Source: Sanghuangporus weigelae (lineage: Eukaryota; Basidiomycota; Agaricomycetes; Hymenochaetales; Hymenochaetaceae). From it: a DNA stretch of 64,000 nucleotides. Below the pieces are notes generated by a model. The model made no database searches and was not told the origin of the DNA. It saw only the letters and a program-made list of their open reading frames with translations. A program made the position numbers and the translations under genes. Positions 22,871-35,402 of this stretch are shown piece by piece; the first letter of the stretch is position 1, and each line of letters starts with the position of its first letter. The stretch is from contig CP137324.1 in assembly GCA_033182465.1 (NCBI GenBank), positions 1,736,001-1,800,000 on the forward strand, read 5' to 3'.

Positions 22871-25800
22871 TGTAGACTATCAGACCCTCTTAAGCAGCGG
22901 CGAAGTCAGTTGCATTCAACCACAGGGAGGCGTTGGCGATGTCAAAGATTGGAGAGGTAAGAAAGGGTGCAACTTGCAGCTAGGCCTCCTAGACAGCTCG
23001 ATGCCGTGGCAAGGCCTCCTAGACAGCTCGATGCTGCGGCAAACGATTTGACCCGGGAGCACTGCCGCCAATTGGAATGGACATTTGGTCGTGGGGAAGA
23101 GCTCAATCGTAAAGGCTGGAACACGGTCGATGTATAGAGGGGCGCCGCTGATAGCGCACGGGACGGATGCGCCAACGATCACTAAGAGATCAGCGTCGTC
23201 GTCAATCACCACGAAGAGAGCTCAGTTGGCAATCGAGTGTAAGGTCTCGGCATCGTGGATAAGTAATAGAGCGATGGCGTCGATGGGTTGCACGAGCGTT
23301 GGCGACCACCAGGAGAGTGACGTCCTCGCCGATCACTAAGAGGGAACTCGGTCGGCAATTGCTTGTGTGGTCTCGGCATCGCAGATAAGTAGTAGAGCTC
23401 TGGTGTCGTCGGGTTGTGCGGGTGTTGGCAATTACTAGAAGAGCGACAGTGTTGCCGATTGTCGAGAGGGCGATGGCGTTGCCAACTCTCAAGACTCGGG
23501 GTAACCCCACTGATCACCTGTGCAGTGACGGGGGAAGCACATGCCCCTAATATTACCTAAATGGGAGCGGAGTCTTGGGTCAGCACGTGATCCTCGGCAG
23601 AGGTGATAGGGAACAAAGCAACTAACAGAGAAGAGAGAAGTGCACTTGGATCTATTCTGGACTTCTTATGGACACTACATACATGAGGTCTATATATACT
23701 GGGGAATACTGGTGACGAGCGTAACAGAGGTGGTGATGGTAATGGCGTGTCACAGGCGCGCAATCGGGGCATGGTGCGAAGCTGCCAAGACACGGGTGCG
23801 TGCCAATTGGGTTGGCGGTGATTGGCGCGGTGAAACTCCTGTGGGCGTTCTGATACTGGACAGGGAATATAAAGTTCAAGGGGCTGCCCTAGAATACCTT
23901 TGAGTAGTCAGCAGAGAGTTACACCTAGACCAAAGGCAAGTGGAAACGAAGGGATAAGGGAATATACAAGGGAAGGGTTGTAAGAGGGCTGAGGAACACG
24001 TAGGAAGCACTCGAGGAATGGTTCCGAGGATGGGCTTCTCCCGAGATTGATGGCGGCGGTGCGAAGGCTAAATCGACTCTCCAGCTCAACTGCGAGCTCT
24101 GGACTAAAGCCGACTAACACAAGGCACGAGAACTAATCTAACTAATGCTACACTAGTCGAACCACCAACTTGAACGTGACTAATCAACCGTGCTAACACA
24201 CTGGGAAGCGACGGCAGCCGATCTCACTCATAGTCTAAAGTGTCGGAACACGGTGTAATGATTTGAAACACAATACAATGGATGGAGGGACTGTACAGTA
24301 ATGGAAAAGGATGATATGGTGTCCTTTTCCGATGACAGTGGAGAAGGGAAGGTCTTGCAAGACCGAAAGCACGTGGCATGCTAGGTAACGGAGTTACGAG
24401 CGAAACCAGCAAAACAGATCGGAACACATGAGGAGGTTTCGATGCGGATGATAGAGACAAGAGGAGTTCTTTACACGAACACGGCGAACTGTACAAACGT
24501 ACAAACAGCTCTGCTGTGAAGAGAGATCACCGATCAACTGTACAGAACATGAAATATCATATATTAGACTTTAGAGACGAGAGAGTCCACTACGAACAAG
24601 TAGAACTCGAAGCTGGGGGACTTGAGACAATCTGAGAACTGCTCAGCTCCAACTAAGCTGTCCCCCCACTATGAGAGTTGTGCTATATTTATACTAAACG
24701 TCCAAGACTGTGCCTCCTATCGGTCAGAAAACATAAGCCATAAGAAAAGGGGAACACATATCACTTATCTACAAAGGAGAGGGGCGCATATGAATGGTTA
24801 AGGGACACATAAAGCAGAAAGAAACAATACTAAGCATGGTTGGAACGAGAGCATAAGGAAATAAAAGGGACACATATAGAAAGGTGAGATCATAAGCGAA
24901 GCCTTCGGAACCGGGTGTCTTTGAGCGGAACAAGTCGGAACTTGGGGAAAGGACTTGGAAAGACCTCGGCTAGCCTTACAGGGCAAATCTGCGACATTTT
25001 GAATGGGAGAAGGACTGTGGACGATGCTGCAGGGTCAAATCTCTTTGTCAGGAGTATAGATCCAGGATCCGGAGACTTGTGATTGACTCGTGTAGGATCG
25101 TTGCGTGATTCTTCCGCCGTGTCTGATATGATGGCCAATCATGGAATGGTGCACGTGCCATTTAGACTATGGCGTTCTTGCTAAGTCCACTCGCTCCAGC
25201 GAAACCAGTCGGAACCAGGTGAAACCAGTCGGAACACCGCTGAACTGGTCATAACAACTTTGTACACTCGCAAGCTTTAGTCTTACTCTTCAGCGGCACC
25301 TCATATCATCGGGCGTGCTCGGATCGCTAAGTGGTCGCACCATACGAATATGAAATGTCAGGGGAGGCAATAATACCAAAGTGGGGAATATGCTAGCGGC
25401 CACCGCATCTGACACCGGACTCGGTATGCAAAGTGGCATAGTATGAACATGAAACGTGGTACCTTGGACCTTGTAAAACCTCCAGCCGACATCAGGTAAA
25501 CCAGTTGACGGAAGCCGACGAACATTCGATCGGCTGTACGGTTCAATATACTTCCGCCGCTGTAGCGGATACATCCGCCGCAACATCCCAAGTGCCCGCA
25601 TATCGGAAGATGCAGCTGGCCAAGCGCATTCAGTTTGGAAAGTCTGGAGGATCTGGGTACCTCGTCTATGATGCCAAGACGGTTTGGGGAGGCTGCCCAG
25701 AGACGCGGGGCATGCAGAAAGAGGTAACTGAAGACGTAACGGTACATCGGCACCACGGAGCGGCGGCGGTCTGACAGATGTCACCAGTCTGCTTGAACTG

Positions 25801-26052
25801 ATGCCTGGAGTAACCTCATTTTTCTTGACTGTCTGGAGGCTTGCCTAAGGGTGTCTGGTTCGAGAGAGGCTGAACCCGCTTTCAAATGAGGGGAGTTGGC
25901 GGCCCTATTGGTCAAGCGGTGACTCAAGGAGTGGCGATCGGATAGTCATAAGGAGCAGCAGAGACGTAGCGGTCGCCGCACGATGGTATACTGTACAGAG
26001 TACTGAGGGGCCTGTACCGATGTACTGGTACAGGCAAGTGCGGCGCACTACA
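22871..26052 (-). mobile_element. Family D solo LTR copy D1, split by nested LTR C1
   Basis: On the minus strand it starts TGTAGTGCGCCGCAC and ends CTGATAGTCTACA. Flanks CCGG and CTGG fit a 4-bp target duplication with one transition. A TATATATA box lies near 23693 in the minus orientation. It sits in the interior of the large A element and contains a degenerate tandem-repeat zone (23215-23500) related to that of D2. Confidence 0.82.
23831..25292 (-). mobile_element. Family C solo LTR copy C1, nested in D1, with 4-bp target duplication
   Basis: 1462 bp, starts TGAAACTCCTG and ends TTACTCTTCA as read on the plus strand, with GCGG directly on both sides (23827-23830 and 25293-25296). It is inverted relative to the copy at 30801. 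No coding function is recognised. Confidence 0.86.
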
Positions 26053-26389
26053 CTGGCACCACCAAAAGTCACCCGGATCAATGTTCACGTATCACACAAA
26101 CCAAAAGAAAACCCCATGACCTCTCAAATTAATCCCGAGGATCATTCCAACGCTCAGAAATGGTGGCATTCACTCAGACAGTGCCTCCCCCAGAACTTAT
26201 GGGCACTACTATCAAGGAATCAAGGAAGAAAGAACTAGATTCTTTGCTCCATGGCTTTATATCTCACGTCACGGCATCCTACGCATAGGTCTCTTTTGGA
26301 AAGGAAATAAATTAACCATAATCACTGCGCATTGACTGTGCAACTAATATTACATATCCTACATTACATCGGGAAGTTCCCCCCCCTAT

Positions 26390-28160
26390 TCACCCTCATC
26401 CTGATTCAGTTCCATCTTCATCATCATCGTCCACCTCAGAATTGACCACCAGATGCGCCTTATCCCGCTTCCTTTTCCTCAATGCACGACCCTCCTTTGA
26501 CAACTTCCTCTTCTTTGACGAGCTCCTAGCCTTCAGCCCAGACAACTTCGCACTAGGATTCGACTGATTCTTCACCTTGACCAAGGACAAATTGGTCATC
26601 ATTGTACGGTTGAGAGGAATTTTTGCCACGTGATGAGCCTGGATTTCGTCCCCACAGCGCTGTTTTTGAAGATACTTCCGATAGATCCCCTCATGCTTCT
26701 CCATGAAGGTGACCGCCCAGTCTGCTCTGTCTTGATCCCCCAACTCCTCCAGACACGCCTTAAGGATGTTGTTCTCAACCCCTGTGTCCCATCCTTCACA
26801 GATACCAAGGAACTCCTCACGCAGATGGCGCACCTCATATCACAGCGCATCAAGGAGTTTCTCAGCAGGGTGACAATACCGCGGGAACCAGCACCGGAGC
26901 TTCTTCTCAGCACAGTGATGACACGAGCACCGCCCATACTCGCTGGTACAAGCAGCACCATCCTTGAGGCATTGAGCGCACCAATCGTAGAAATACATGA
27001 GAGACCCCGCGTATGGTTGCCAGGTTGTCACTGAGGTGTCCTCAGCCGAAAACCCACTCGCCAACCCACAACCAGTCATTGAGACAGACATCCCTGGTCC
27101 GTCCGTATCATATACCGTGTCTGACTCAGTATCCACACTCATCCAAATGGATTTTGAGCGGGCGGGCTCCTGCTTCAAAGGGCAAGGACTAGAAGGCCCC
27201 GACTGTTTCTCCAGATCAACTCCCATTGTCTTCTATCATACTTATCAAGACCAGAAGGAACTGTTCACCGACAAATATAACTCACCATATTCTTGAAAGG
27301 AGACTCGCCCCGACCATTAAACCCATGCCCCGAAGGCTTCTTCTCAGCGGAGTCCCGACTCTAAAAGACACACCGGTCAGACAACTACCAACTACACTCA
27401 AGGAACCATATACTGGAAGGAGATCCCCATCAACCGTTTGACCATAAAGCTTGGCATACGAGACGAGCCGATGCATGCGCTCTTCTGATTCCAACTTGGG
27501 AAGCTGAGCCACAAACTGACTCAACTGCTCCTTGAAGACAGCTTTCGCAACCTTCTCTCTCTGCGCACTTCGACCTCGCTCGGATTCCCGCTCACGTTCT
27601 ATACGAGTTTGCCCGTCTCGCTCTTGACGTGACCCTCCCCAAACAAGGAGATTACCTTCCTACTTCACCATTTCCTGAGGCCCAAGATACCGCGCTCGAT
27701 AGGCCGTCTCAAACTCAGCAAGCAGGTCTGACATAACCGGATACTCGCCATCCGGACTATCGTCCCCAAGTAGAGCAGCCTCCAGCTTGTCTTTTCCTTC
27801 TGCAACAGCTCCCAAAGTTGCAGCATCCGCATGGAAGTACCAACCGTACTTGTCACTCAAATTCCAGACGTCGACGGCACCTTGCTGCCGGTTTCAAAAA
27901 TGAACAAGTCAGCAAATTACAACGAGTCAGGATACGTATTCTACGCACCAATACGTCCCGAAATGCCCCCAAAATCATCGACTCTGGCTCTCCATCCATC
28001 TTTTCCACCATCGCCTGAACTGCGTGCGCCGCCTCCACAAGACGGTCAGATTCCGTCTCCAAGTTGCCTACACCATCGACAGATGCACGATCCTCATCAG
28101 GGGGAGGCACTGTCATGTTCTCGACCCTCTGCGATGAGCCCGACTCCACGAGAACAGGCT
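26390..28160 (-). other. Minus-strand coding-like remnants in the interior of the A element
   Basis: Several minus-strand frames have protein-like composition. One carries a cysteine cluster (YDWCAQCLKDGAACTSEYGR then CSCHHCAEKKLRCWF, about 26.9-27.0 kb), followed by MRHLREEFLGICEGWDTG and a Lys/Arg-rich, acidic-tailed end (26396-26833). Upstream are SERGRSAQREKVAKAVFKEQ and a segment with SDRLVEAAHAVQAMVEKMDG. The Cys pattern recalls zinc-finger-like proteins abundant in basidiomycete repeats, but no named family fits. It runs antisense to the LTRs and is broken in a few places. It is either a captured host-type gene or an element-specific protein. Confidence 0.4.
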
Positions 28161-28489
28161 AAGAAGAAGGCAGATTGTCGTCAAGCATCACGATGTCTGA
28201 CATGTCAACCAAAAACAGAATATAAAAACTCCGAACAAAAATCGAGCACACCGTGTTTTTACAGCCCAATTCAAACTCTGACACCCATGGTCCCATGATC
28301 ACCGTGTAACAAACCTAATAGAACGACACCTCGCGGAATTAACACAAAAGCCCATATCTAACCGACGAAATGTAAATCATCGCAGCCAATGAACACCGAT
28401 CTACCCCACATAGGGACATCACAGCAAAACAAAACCCATCAAAAACACAGATACACCACCGCATACACCCAAAAATCCCAATACAATAT

Positions 28490-28912
28490 TTGATACGCAA
28501 CCCCTACGTCGCCCTCATGAACCAGGACCTGTCACCCTTCCATTCCGCCCGGCCCCTCATAGCAACCCCGACCCACCGGCTTCCAGACAGGCCCCCGAGA
28601 ACACCCCCACCTTTCACCACTTCTTCCGGAATCACAACCCTACCATCCGAAAAGTCCACAGATACCATCCAATCATATGATACTTCATTACATTCTTTAA
28701 TTCCAAAGTCGTGCCAACAGATGCACGCATCCTGGCCATCGGAGGTCCAGGATACCCTACAAAGACGTACCGAGCTCCGGACACAAAACCTGGCCAAGCA
28801 GCGGTCCAGGTGGCCATTTATGACTAGCGAGTATGCGCAACTGTCCACATATACCCAAAGTCGTGCTGGATCCAATGTATGCACGCACCCTAACCATCAG
28901 CGGCTCAGATAA
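28490..28912. other. Overlapping open frames on both strands, unknown
   Basis: A plus frame of 140 codons and a minus frame of 126 codons (28504-28884) overlap. The minus frame has Trp/Cys-rich, protein-like composition (SYDWMVSVDFSDGRVVIPEE) and fits the strand of the adjacent remnants. Neither is recognised. Confidence 0.25.
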
Positions 28913-29302
28913 TCACGAGCAAACAAACACTGCACCCATTCGGGGTGTACAAAATACTTCCGACATGGTAACACTCAGAGCGAAGCCATCCAATACAGTA
29001 TCGCAACATTCCGACCCAAGATTTTACTACCTGACTATTGTATCCGGCTACCTACAGAGGTCTGACACTTTGGCTCGCTAAAACGAAAGGATGAAATTTC
29101 TCCAAAATGTAACCTCCGTGGACCGCACACACGTTCTCGGCTGCCTAGACCTCATCCCTCTCCATCCAAATCCTTAACCAATCCCCTCTACACGATAAAC
29201 CTCCTGAAATTATACCCACAAAAGACACATGCATCACAAAAACCCCATGTATCTCTTATGAAAAACCCCTCCTACCTTGCTTGATACCACACCACCTCCG
29301 GT

Positions 29303-30217
29303 ATGCCCTCCGTCATAGCCAACCCAGAAATTCACTGCATCACCGGTGGCCCTCCTCACCCTCATTTAACAATTGTTCCACACCCGATTACATTCCAACA
29401 TTATGCCACACAGTTTCCCGCCCTTCCGGCTCACTTTTTCGAACTCAAAGGTGACCCCCTCTCTGGCCCAACCCTTGCACCTTGGTCTCTCACCCTTCGG
29501 TCGCCTCTTGAGGCCTTTGTTGATATCCTAGTCGTCGCCCCCGCAGTACACCCACCCACCCGAGTCCTTACATTCTTGCTTTTCATATGGGCCACGCCCC
29601 CGACGCAAGCCCTGCTAGCACAGGACGCTCGGCTGTCACAGGATGACTGGGCAGGCTTCTGTGCTCTTATCCAAGATGCTTATAGCCCACACCCGAAGCT
29701 CACGCAGCTGGCAGCACTAATGCAGTTTGCACAATTTTACGATTTAACCAATAACCTCGCCCTTCACGACTCAACCAGAGACGTGGTCTGGCTTCGCTTT
29801 ATGCGCCTTTTTGATGCATGCTGTGAGGTTTCACTCTGCAGCCTCCTCCGCCCGCTCCCACTCCACATTTCTGTCCTGCAACAGACCATCGATACACACC
29901 TCACACAGGCACGACACTTGCTCGACACATTGCAGGATCTCGCGACAGAAGCAACTCAGTGCCTCCACGAGGTCCGCTTCCTCATGTACCTAACCGCCAA
30001 TGACCCACGTCCACTCTGCTTCGACGCTCTCCGCACCCGCATTGTACGAGCTGTCGATGCCGGACTCAATAACCTTGATTGGGTCAAAACCCGCCTTACG
30101 GAACTCTCATCCGTCATCCGGTTTGGGCAAGCCCTCAGCGAGACATTTGCGCATTTGGACTACCTCCAGGCCCTCGACGACCCCCCAGCACACCCAGCTG
30201 CGGACAACCTTGACTGA
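29303..30217 (+). CDS. 304-codon open reading frame next to the 3' LTR, unknown product
   Basis: Uninterrupted frame starting MPSVIANPEIHCITGGPP and ending PPAHPAADNLD, 35 bp before the 3' family A LTR. It is Leu/Ala/Pro-rich with predicted helices (LEAFVDILVVAPAV, LTFLLFIWATPPTQALLAQD, ISVLQQTIDTHLTQARHLLD). No zinc knuckle, protease or polymerase motif is present. Position and strand match a gene of the A element, and a structural (gag-like) helical protein is one possibility, but nothing identifies it. Confidence 0.5.
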   Translation: MPSVIANPEIHCITGGPPHPHLTIVPHPITFQHYATQFPALPAHFFELKGDPLSGPTLAPWSLTLRSPLEAFVDILVVAPAVHPPTRVLTFLLFIWATPPTQALLAQDARLSQDDWAGFCALIQDAYSPHPKLTQLAALMQFAQFYDLTNNLALHDSTRDVVWLRFMRLFDACCEVSLCSLLRPLPLHISVLQQTIDTHLTQARHLLDTLQDLATEATQCLHEVRFLMYLTANDPRPLCFDALRTRIVRAVDAGLNNLDWVKTRLTELSSVIRFGQALSETFAHLDYLQALDDPPAHPAADNLD

Positions 30218-30251
30218 CTGCAACCAACTCAAAAATACCCCTGCTGGGAGA

Positions 30252-33206
30252 TGTAGCGCACACTGCTATTCTGGGCGTCAGCGGTCAAGTATTGTACATA
30301 CTTCACCAGTGTCCAACACACTGGTGTATCAGTTTCCCGAGCGACTCCAACAGTCACAAAGGGTATATACGACTCAATTCAATTCTTCCGGGCGCTCTGC
30401 CATACCTTAGGACACGCCCGAGACTTCGTACATATCTTGGCTCACCCTATTTCACCTTCCTTTGCACATATGTCACATTCCGAGACCCCGAAGACCCGCT
30501 AATACTGCACCATAGGCGCCACGCCATATTTCATTGTCCATACTTCATCACACTATCACTGGCCGACCTCCACCTCAGTCATCCGAGCAGATATTGGCAC
30601 TCCAAGGTCTGGACTCAGACTCCTGAAGGGACCCTAAGCCTTTTCATCAGTGTTTCACACTGTCAGGAACAAATCCGACCTGTTTTGAGGTACCCAACGG
30701 CCGTGTACCTACATCCTAGATGTTCCACAAGGTGCGCTCCGTTGTTCGGACCTTGCCGAAGTGGTCTCCGAGGTTCGGACTTCCGATCGGAGGTCGCCGA
30801 TGAAGAGTAAGACTAAAGCTTGGGAGCGTACGAAGTCGTTACGACCAGTTCCGCGGTGTTCCGACTGGTTTCGCCCGGTTCCGACTGGTTTCGCTGGAGC
30901 GAGTGGACTTAGCAAGAACGCCATAGTTCAAATGGCACGTGCACCGTTCTATGATCGGCCATCATATCAGACACGACGGAAGAATCACGCGACGATCCTA
31001 CACGCGTCAATCACAAGTCTCCGGATCCCGGATCCGTACTCCTGACAAAGAGATTTGACCCTGCAGCGTCGTCCACAGTCCCTCTCCCATTCAAAACGTC
31101 GCAGATTTGCCCTGTAAGGCTAGCCGAAGTCTTTCCAAGTCTTTTCCCCTAGTTCCGACTCGTTCCGCTCAAAGACACCCGGTTCCGAAAGCTTTGCTTA
31201 TGATCTCACTTTCTATATGCGTCCCTTTTATTTCTTTATGCTCTCGTTCCGACCATGCTTGGTATTGTTTCTTTCTGTTTTATGTGTCCCTTAACCATTC
31301 ATATGCGCCCCATTCCTTTGTAGATAAGTGATATGCGTTCCCCTTTTCTTATGACTTATGTTTTCTGACCGATGGGAGGCTCAGTTTGGACGTTTAGTAT
31401 AAATTTAGCACGACTCTCGTAGTGGGGGGGGGAGCTTAGTAGGAGCTAAGGAGCTCTTAGATCGTCTCAAGTCCCCCAGCCTCGAGTTCTTCTTGTTCGT
31501 AGAAAACTCTCTCGTCTCTAAAGCCTAATATACGATATTTCGTGTTCTGTACAGTCGATCGGTGACATCTCTTCGCAGCAGAGCCGTTCGTACGTTTGTA
31601 TAGTTCGCCTGGTTCGTATAAAGGACTCCTCCTGTCTCTGTCACCCGGATCGAAACCGCATTGCGTGTTCCGATTGGTTTCGCTGGTTTCGCTCGTAACC
31701 CAGTTACTTAGCGTGCCGCGTGCTTTCGGTCTCGTAACATCTTCCCCTCTCCACTGTCGTCGGAAAAGGGCACCATATTACCCCTTTCCATCGCCATAAA
31801 GTCCCTCCGTCTCTTGTATCACGTTTAGGTCACCCAGTTACCGTCCCCGTCCATCGTACCGCGTTCGAATCGTTACGCCGCGTTCCGACACTTTAGACTC
31901 CGAGTGAGATCGGCTGCCGTCGCTTCCCAGTGTGTTAGCACGGTCGATTAGTCACGTTCGAGTTGGTGGTTCGACTAGCGTAGCTTTAGTTAGATCAGTT
32001 CTTGTTCCTCGTATTAGTCGGCTTTAGTCCAGAGCTCGCAGTTGAGCCGGAGAGTCGATTTAGCCTTCGCACCGCCACCATCAATCTCGGGAGAAGCCCA
32101 TCCTCGGAATCCTTCCTCGAGCGCTTCCCACGCGTTCCTCAGCCCTCATACTACCCTTCTCTCGTACATTCCACCATCCCTTCGTGTCCACTTGCCTTTG
32201 GTCTAGGTGTATCTCTCTGCTGACTATTCAAAGGTATTCTAGGGCAGCCCCTCGAACTTTATATTCCCTGTCCAGTTTCAGAACGCCCACAGGAGTTTCA
32301 CCGATTGGTACATCCGTTTGGTCACTCCATCCGGTTTGTTCGCCAACTTGAGTGCGCGGTTCGGAGGACCCTTCCTGGACAGTTTTCATGTTGTTTCACA
32401 GTTCCTTGCAGTCCGTCTGACCCTTATTGCATCAGTTTCACACTCCTTGCTATGATTTCATCTTGTTTCACAGTTTCCTGTAGTCCACTAGACTAGACTT
32501 CTGTCTTGTCGGTTTCACGCTCCTTGTTGTGGTCTCATTACATTTCACCTCACGTCTTGTCATGATCCTTCCCTAGTCCCAGATCAGTCGTTTTGTACAT
32601 GTTTTGGACCCACATAGTCTATAAAACCCGCCCAGATGTCATAGTTTTCAGATAGTGAATACCAGAGATCTGTTCAGCGCGCACATCTTCTGTTCCAAAG
32701 CCTCTCAGATTGTCCCGACCAACTCTGTCATTCATAGAAGATCGAAGTGCCCACTTTAGGTATCTCACCTTCCTTGTCTAGACCAGTCCGGACGTCCCGG
32801 GACTGACTCGGTTACACTCAGCTTGTCTTCTTTCTCCGTCGACTCATCTCCGAGGTGATCAAGTTACCAAAGTATTCACTCAGTTCACTGCAGCATGTCC
32901 GGATTGGTCTCCCTAGATGACCATTGAGTATCACATCTTGCCTACGTGTATTCGCTCACCCCCCCTTTTCCGCCCTTTCAGATAGTTCACCCCGACCATT
33001 CCGGCGGGAGCTATTCCGACTAACGACAGTTCCCACAGAGTAGGCCGGAGCCTCGGTCTATCTCAGGGGAGTCTTCCGGATCACCCTTCCTTGTTTAGTT
33101 TTCCCGATTCATTCTTGCTCACTCCCTATAGGATCGAACACCCTAGCCTGCTAGGATCGCACCTACAGACCTAGTCCAATCGTCCACCCACAATATCGAT
33201 CATACA
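30252..33206 (+). mobile_element. Family A LTR copy A2 (3' LTR), split by nested LTR C2
   Basis: TG...CA ends as in A1, with a TATA box (TATAAAACCC) near 32621 and the same R/U5 features. It keeps more CpG sites than A1, suggesting that A1 has been more exposed to methylation-type decay. Confidence 0.8.
30801..32300 (+). mobile_element. Family C solo LTR copy C2, nested in A2, with 4-bp target duplication
   Basis: 1500 bp, starts TGAAGAGTAAGAC and ends CAGGAGTTTCA, with CCGA on both sides (30797-30800 and 32301-32304). A TATA-like TAGTATAAATTTAGC lies near 31397. The flanking A2 sequence is continuous across the insertion. Confidence 0.88.
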
Positions 33207-33211
33207 TCATA

Positions 33212-34548
33212 TGTGTGGCATGATCAGGATTCTGAAGGGCGATGGCTGGTAGGCTGTTCGACCCCAAAGAGAGCCAATCAGGTCTCAGTGATGAGAGGGA
33301 GCATCACAGATGACAGGGAAGTCGCGAAGATGACACAGGAGCATGCCCAGGATCGTCCGAAAGGCTGAATAGGCCTCGCAAAGCTCAACCGGACGACCGT
33401 ATGATGGAGAGGACCAAATGGGGAGTAGTCCAAACCAGGAAACAAAGGTCCGAACCTGAACGAGCTGGGGGAAGTGCATGGAGGATGGAGGAAACATGTA
33501 TCGATGGTCCGGAGTGTCAGAAATGTGTGCCAGAGCTGACGTTGTAGAGATGTTGGGAGGTCCGGACTGGACTCGGGTGGATGTTAAGAACACTAACAAG
33601 GATCCGGAGACGTCATCGGATGCTCGGCCAGGCAGGGGGAAGTTGAGGAACGAGTGGAAGGGCCATAAAATGGGCATACAACGTCGGGCTGTGGTCGGAA
33701 TCAAGAACTAAGAGCAAAGATGGAGAGAGGCGAAGCAAGAGAGTAAATGAGGGTGAACTCTACTCCATTGAGGTATACTGGGAGTCTATAGTGGTCGTCT
33801 ACCACCCACTCCTTCTTCTTCTCTCGGACTAGCTAGTACATGCATCCTTTTATACTGTACTACCAAGCCAAGTCATGTATGCGACGAAATAAGCATATAG
33901 GACGAAAGGGTCAATGGAAATGGGTCGGAATGGGCCACAATGGTCTCAGACTCGAGCCTGAGGCTGTCAGGGTACTCAATTAGGGGTCTAATCTACCAAT
34001 CCGAGTCAAAGGGGTGAGTCCAAAGGTGTGAAACATGTAATGGAAGGTAAAACAGGTCAAAATGTGAAACGTCCGAAGCTTCGGAATGCCTGGATGGAGT
34101 GGCTATGTAGCCCGGACCTTCATCAAACTAGTCCGGACCTGCACAGCCGCCTCAGACGATGCATTGGGTGTTCAGAGTTTGTCTGTTGGCCATTGGAATA
34201 TTGTAAGGAATGAAAGGGTCAAGAGTCCAGACGAATTGAAGTACGTTTCACTGTCTGGGACACCATGTGAGGCAGGTATGTGACCCTAGAGTGTGTCATA
34301 TGGTCAGGGCATCAGGTGAGTCACATCTGCTTTGGGTGACAGTCCTGTGCTCGGCTCGGAAGGTCCTGTGGGGTGTGATACATTGGGAAGGTCGCAATGC
34401 GCCGAATAGTCTGAAACGCATGGAAGGGCAGTGTACAATGGTCACCCTGTGACCTTGGGAGTCTAGTGATGTGATCTAGTCATTGGATGGGTGCTGTGGG
34501 CATGCTGGCTCATTCAGGTGACCTGAGGGATAGTCCACTGACACTACA
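33212..34548 (-). mobile_element. Family F LTR-like element (solo)
   Basis: Read on the minus strand it starts TGTAGTGTCAGTGG and ends ATCATGCCACACA, about 1.34 kb, with CAGTATAAAAGG as TATA box near 33855. The TGTAGTG start is shared with families A, D and E. It begins five bases after A2. The flanks TCATA and GAAGC do not match, so the target duplication is not supported and the limits are less certain. Confidence 0.55.
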
Positions 34549-34849
34549 GAAGCACCTATGTGCGCTATACCACGAGATTATATTGTCTGTCGCAGAAGGT
34601 AAATATAAGTCTTTCCCACTGTGTGTGAGACCAGGCTCCCGATAGGCAAAGAAGCCCTTGTAATATGGTCGCAATACGGGGAATTGTTGCTCTTGCTGTA
34701 CAGATCATATATATAAGCAAACCTTTTTGTCATTTGCATTCACAAGGCGCATACAAAGACGTTGAGTAAGAACAACACTTTATTCAAAGTAAAAATATAT
34801 GCGTACCTTATCCTAGTCAGACCTTGGATTCTGCTTTCAGATCAACAAT
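34549..34849. other. Unassigned sequence
   Basis: No gene or repeat recognised. It separates the F LTR from the small RPB1 fragment. Confidence 0.4.
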
Positions 34850-35045
34850 TTTCCAAGTAGATGCAAATTTATGCAGACTTTCATCTCAATCTTTCCATCA
34901 CTTTGTACAATGCCGACTTCGATGGTGATGAAATGAACATGCAGTATGAAATGAACTTGCAGTATGCCGTATCACTTCCGCCTCGTGTGATTGCTTCTGT
35001 ATCGAGACATCTCGCTTGGGCTCCACGACAGGAGGGTACCGGTTG
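34850..35045 (+). pseudogene. Fragment of the RNA polymerase II largest subunit gene (RPB1), active-site segment
   Basis: One frame reads FHLNLSITLYNADFDGDEMN, the universal metal-binding loop of multisubunit RNA polymerases with its three aspartates, in the RPB1-type context. A changed LAWAPRQ replaces the usual IAWVPRQ. Only about 60 codons are recognisable, with a local duplication (EMNMQYEMNLQY) at the point where the larger copy at 45-46 kb has an intron. It is far too short to function. Confidence 0.8.
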
Positions 35046-35402
35046 AAATACTACTTATGATCACAAAGCTTCCAGAAGTAAAAACATTAGCAATCAAGTG
35101 TAACAGTTTGATCAAAAGCAGAGGTTTGACAGAGATAGGGGCCTTAGTATAACATCGTTTTAATTGTTTCTGACAAGTTATTTTGCATATATCATGGCTT
35201 GAAAGGTTTTGAAAGGGTGTATTGGTGCTTGTTGGTCACTTAGAGTTTGCAAAATAAGATTCAGGGGAGGGACAGATCTTAGATGTTTGCGATTTGAGAC
35301 ATAATTAAAAAGTGAGACACTATGATTGATGCGAGTTACTATATATGGGCAGAATTTAAACTCCGCATGGTCACACGGTTTACTTAGGCTGTGCCAGTCA
35401 CC
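35046..35402. other. Unassigned sequence
   Basis: About 360 bp between the RPB1 fragment and foldback copy M1c. No credible gene. Confidence 0.35.

Larger units (their letters stand above)
19743..33206 (+). mobile_element. Large LTR element of family A: two direct LTRs around a ~7.5 kb interior (probable single insertion, broken)
   Basis: Direct LTRs lie at 19743-22710 and 30252-33206, each enlarged by a nested LTR. Both start TGTAGYGCACAC and end ATCGATCATACA. They are much closer to each other than to the family A copies at 37.4 and 58.6 kb, which supports a 5'/3' pair and a fairly young insertion. A TGG lies two bases after the 5' LTR, as for a primer-binding site, and GGGAGA precedes the 3' LTR. 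The interior is split by a nested family D LTR and shows no recognisable gag, protease, reverse transcriptase or integrase, so it resembles a non-autonomous element. The outer flanks (CCTGC and TCATA) do not match, so a single insertion is not proven. Confidence 0.6.

Noticed and set aside
23200-23517. Two overlapping ~100-codon minus-strand frames with Arg/His-rich repeats
   Set aside because: They fall on the degenerate tandem repeat of LTR D1, and the apparent repeats come from the DNA repeat. The same applies at 50008-50521.
30292-30810. 172-codon frame in LTR A2 and similar frames in A4 and A5 (59101-59484, 60060-60599)
   Set aside because: Different frames are open in different copies and composition follows the LTR DNA. 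No consistent protein was seen, unlike the frame in LTR B1.
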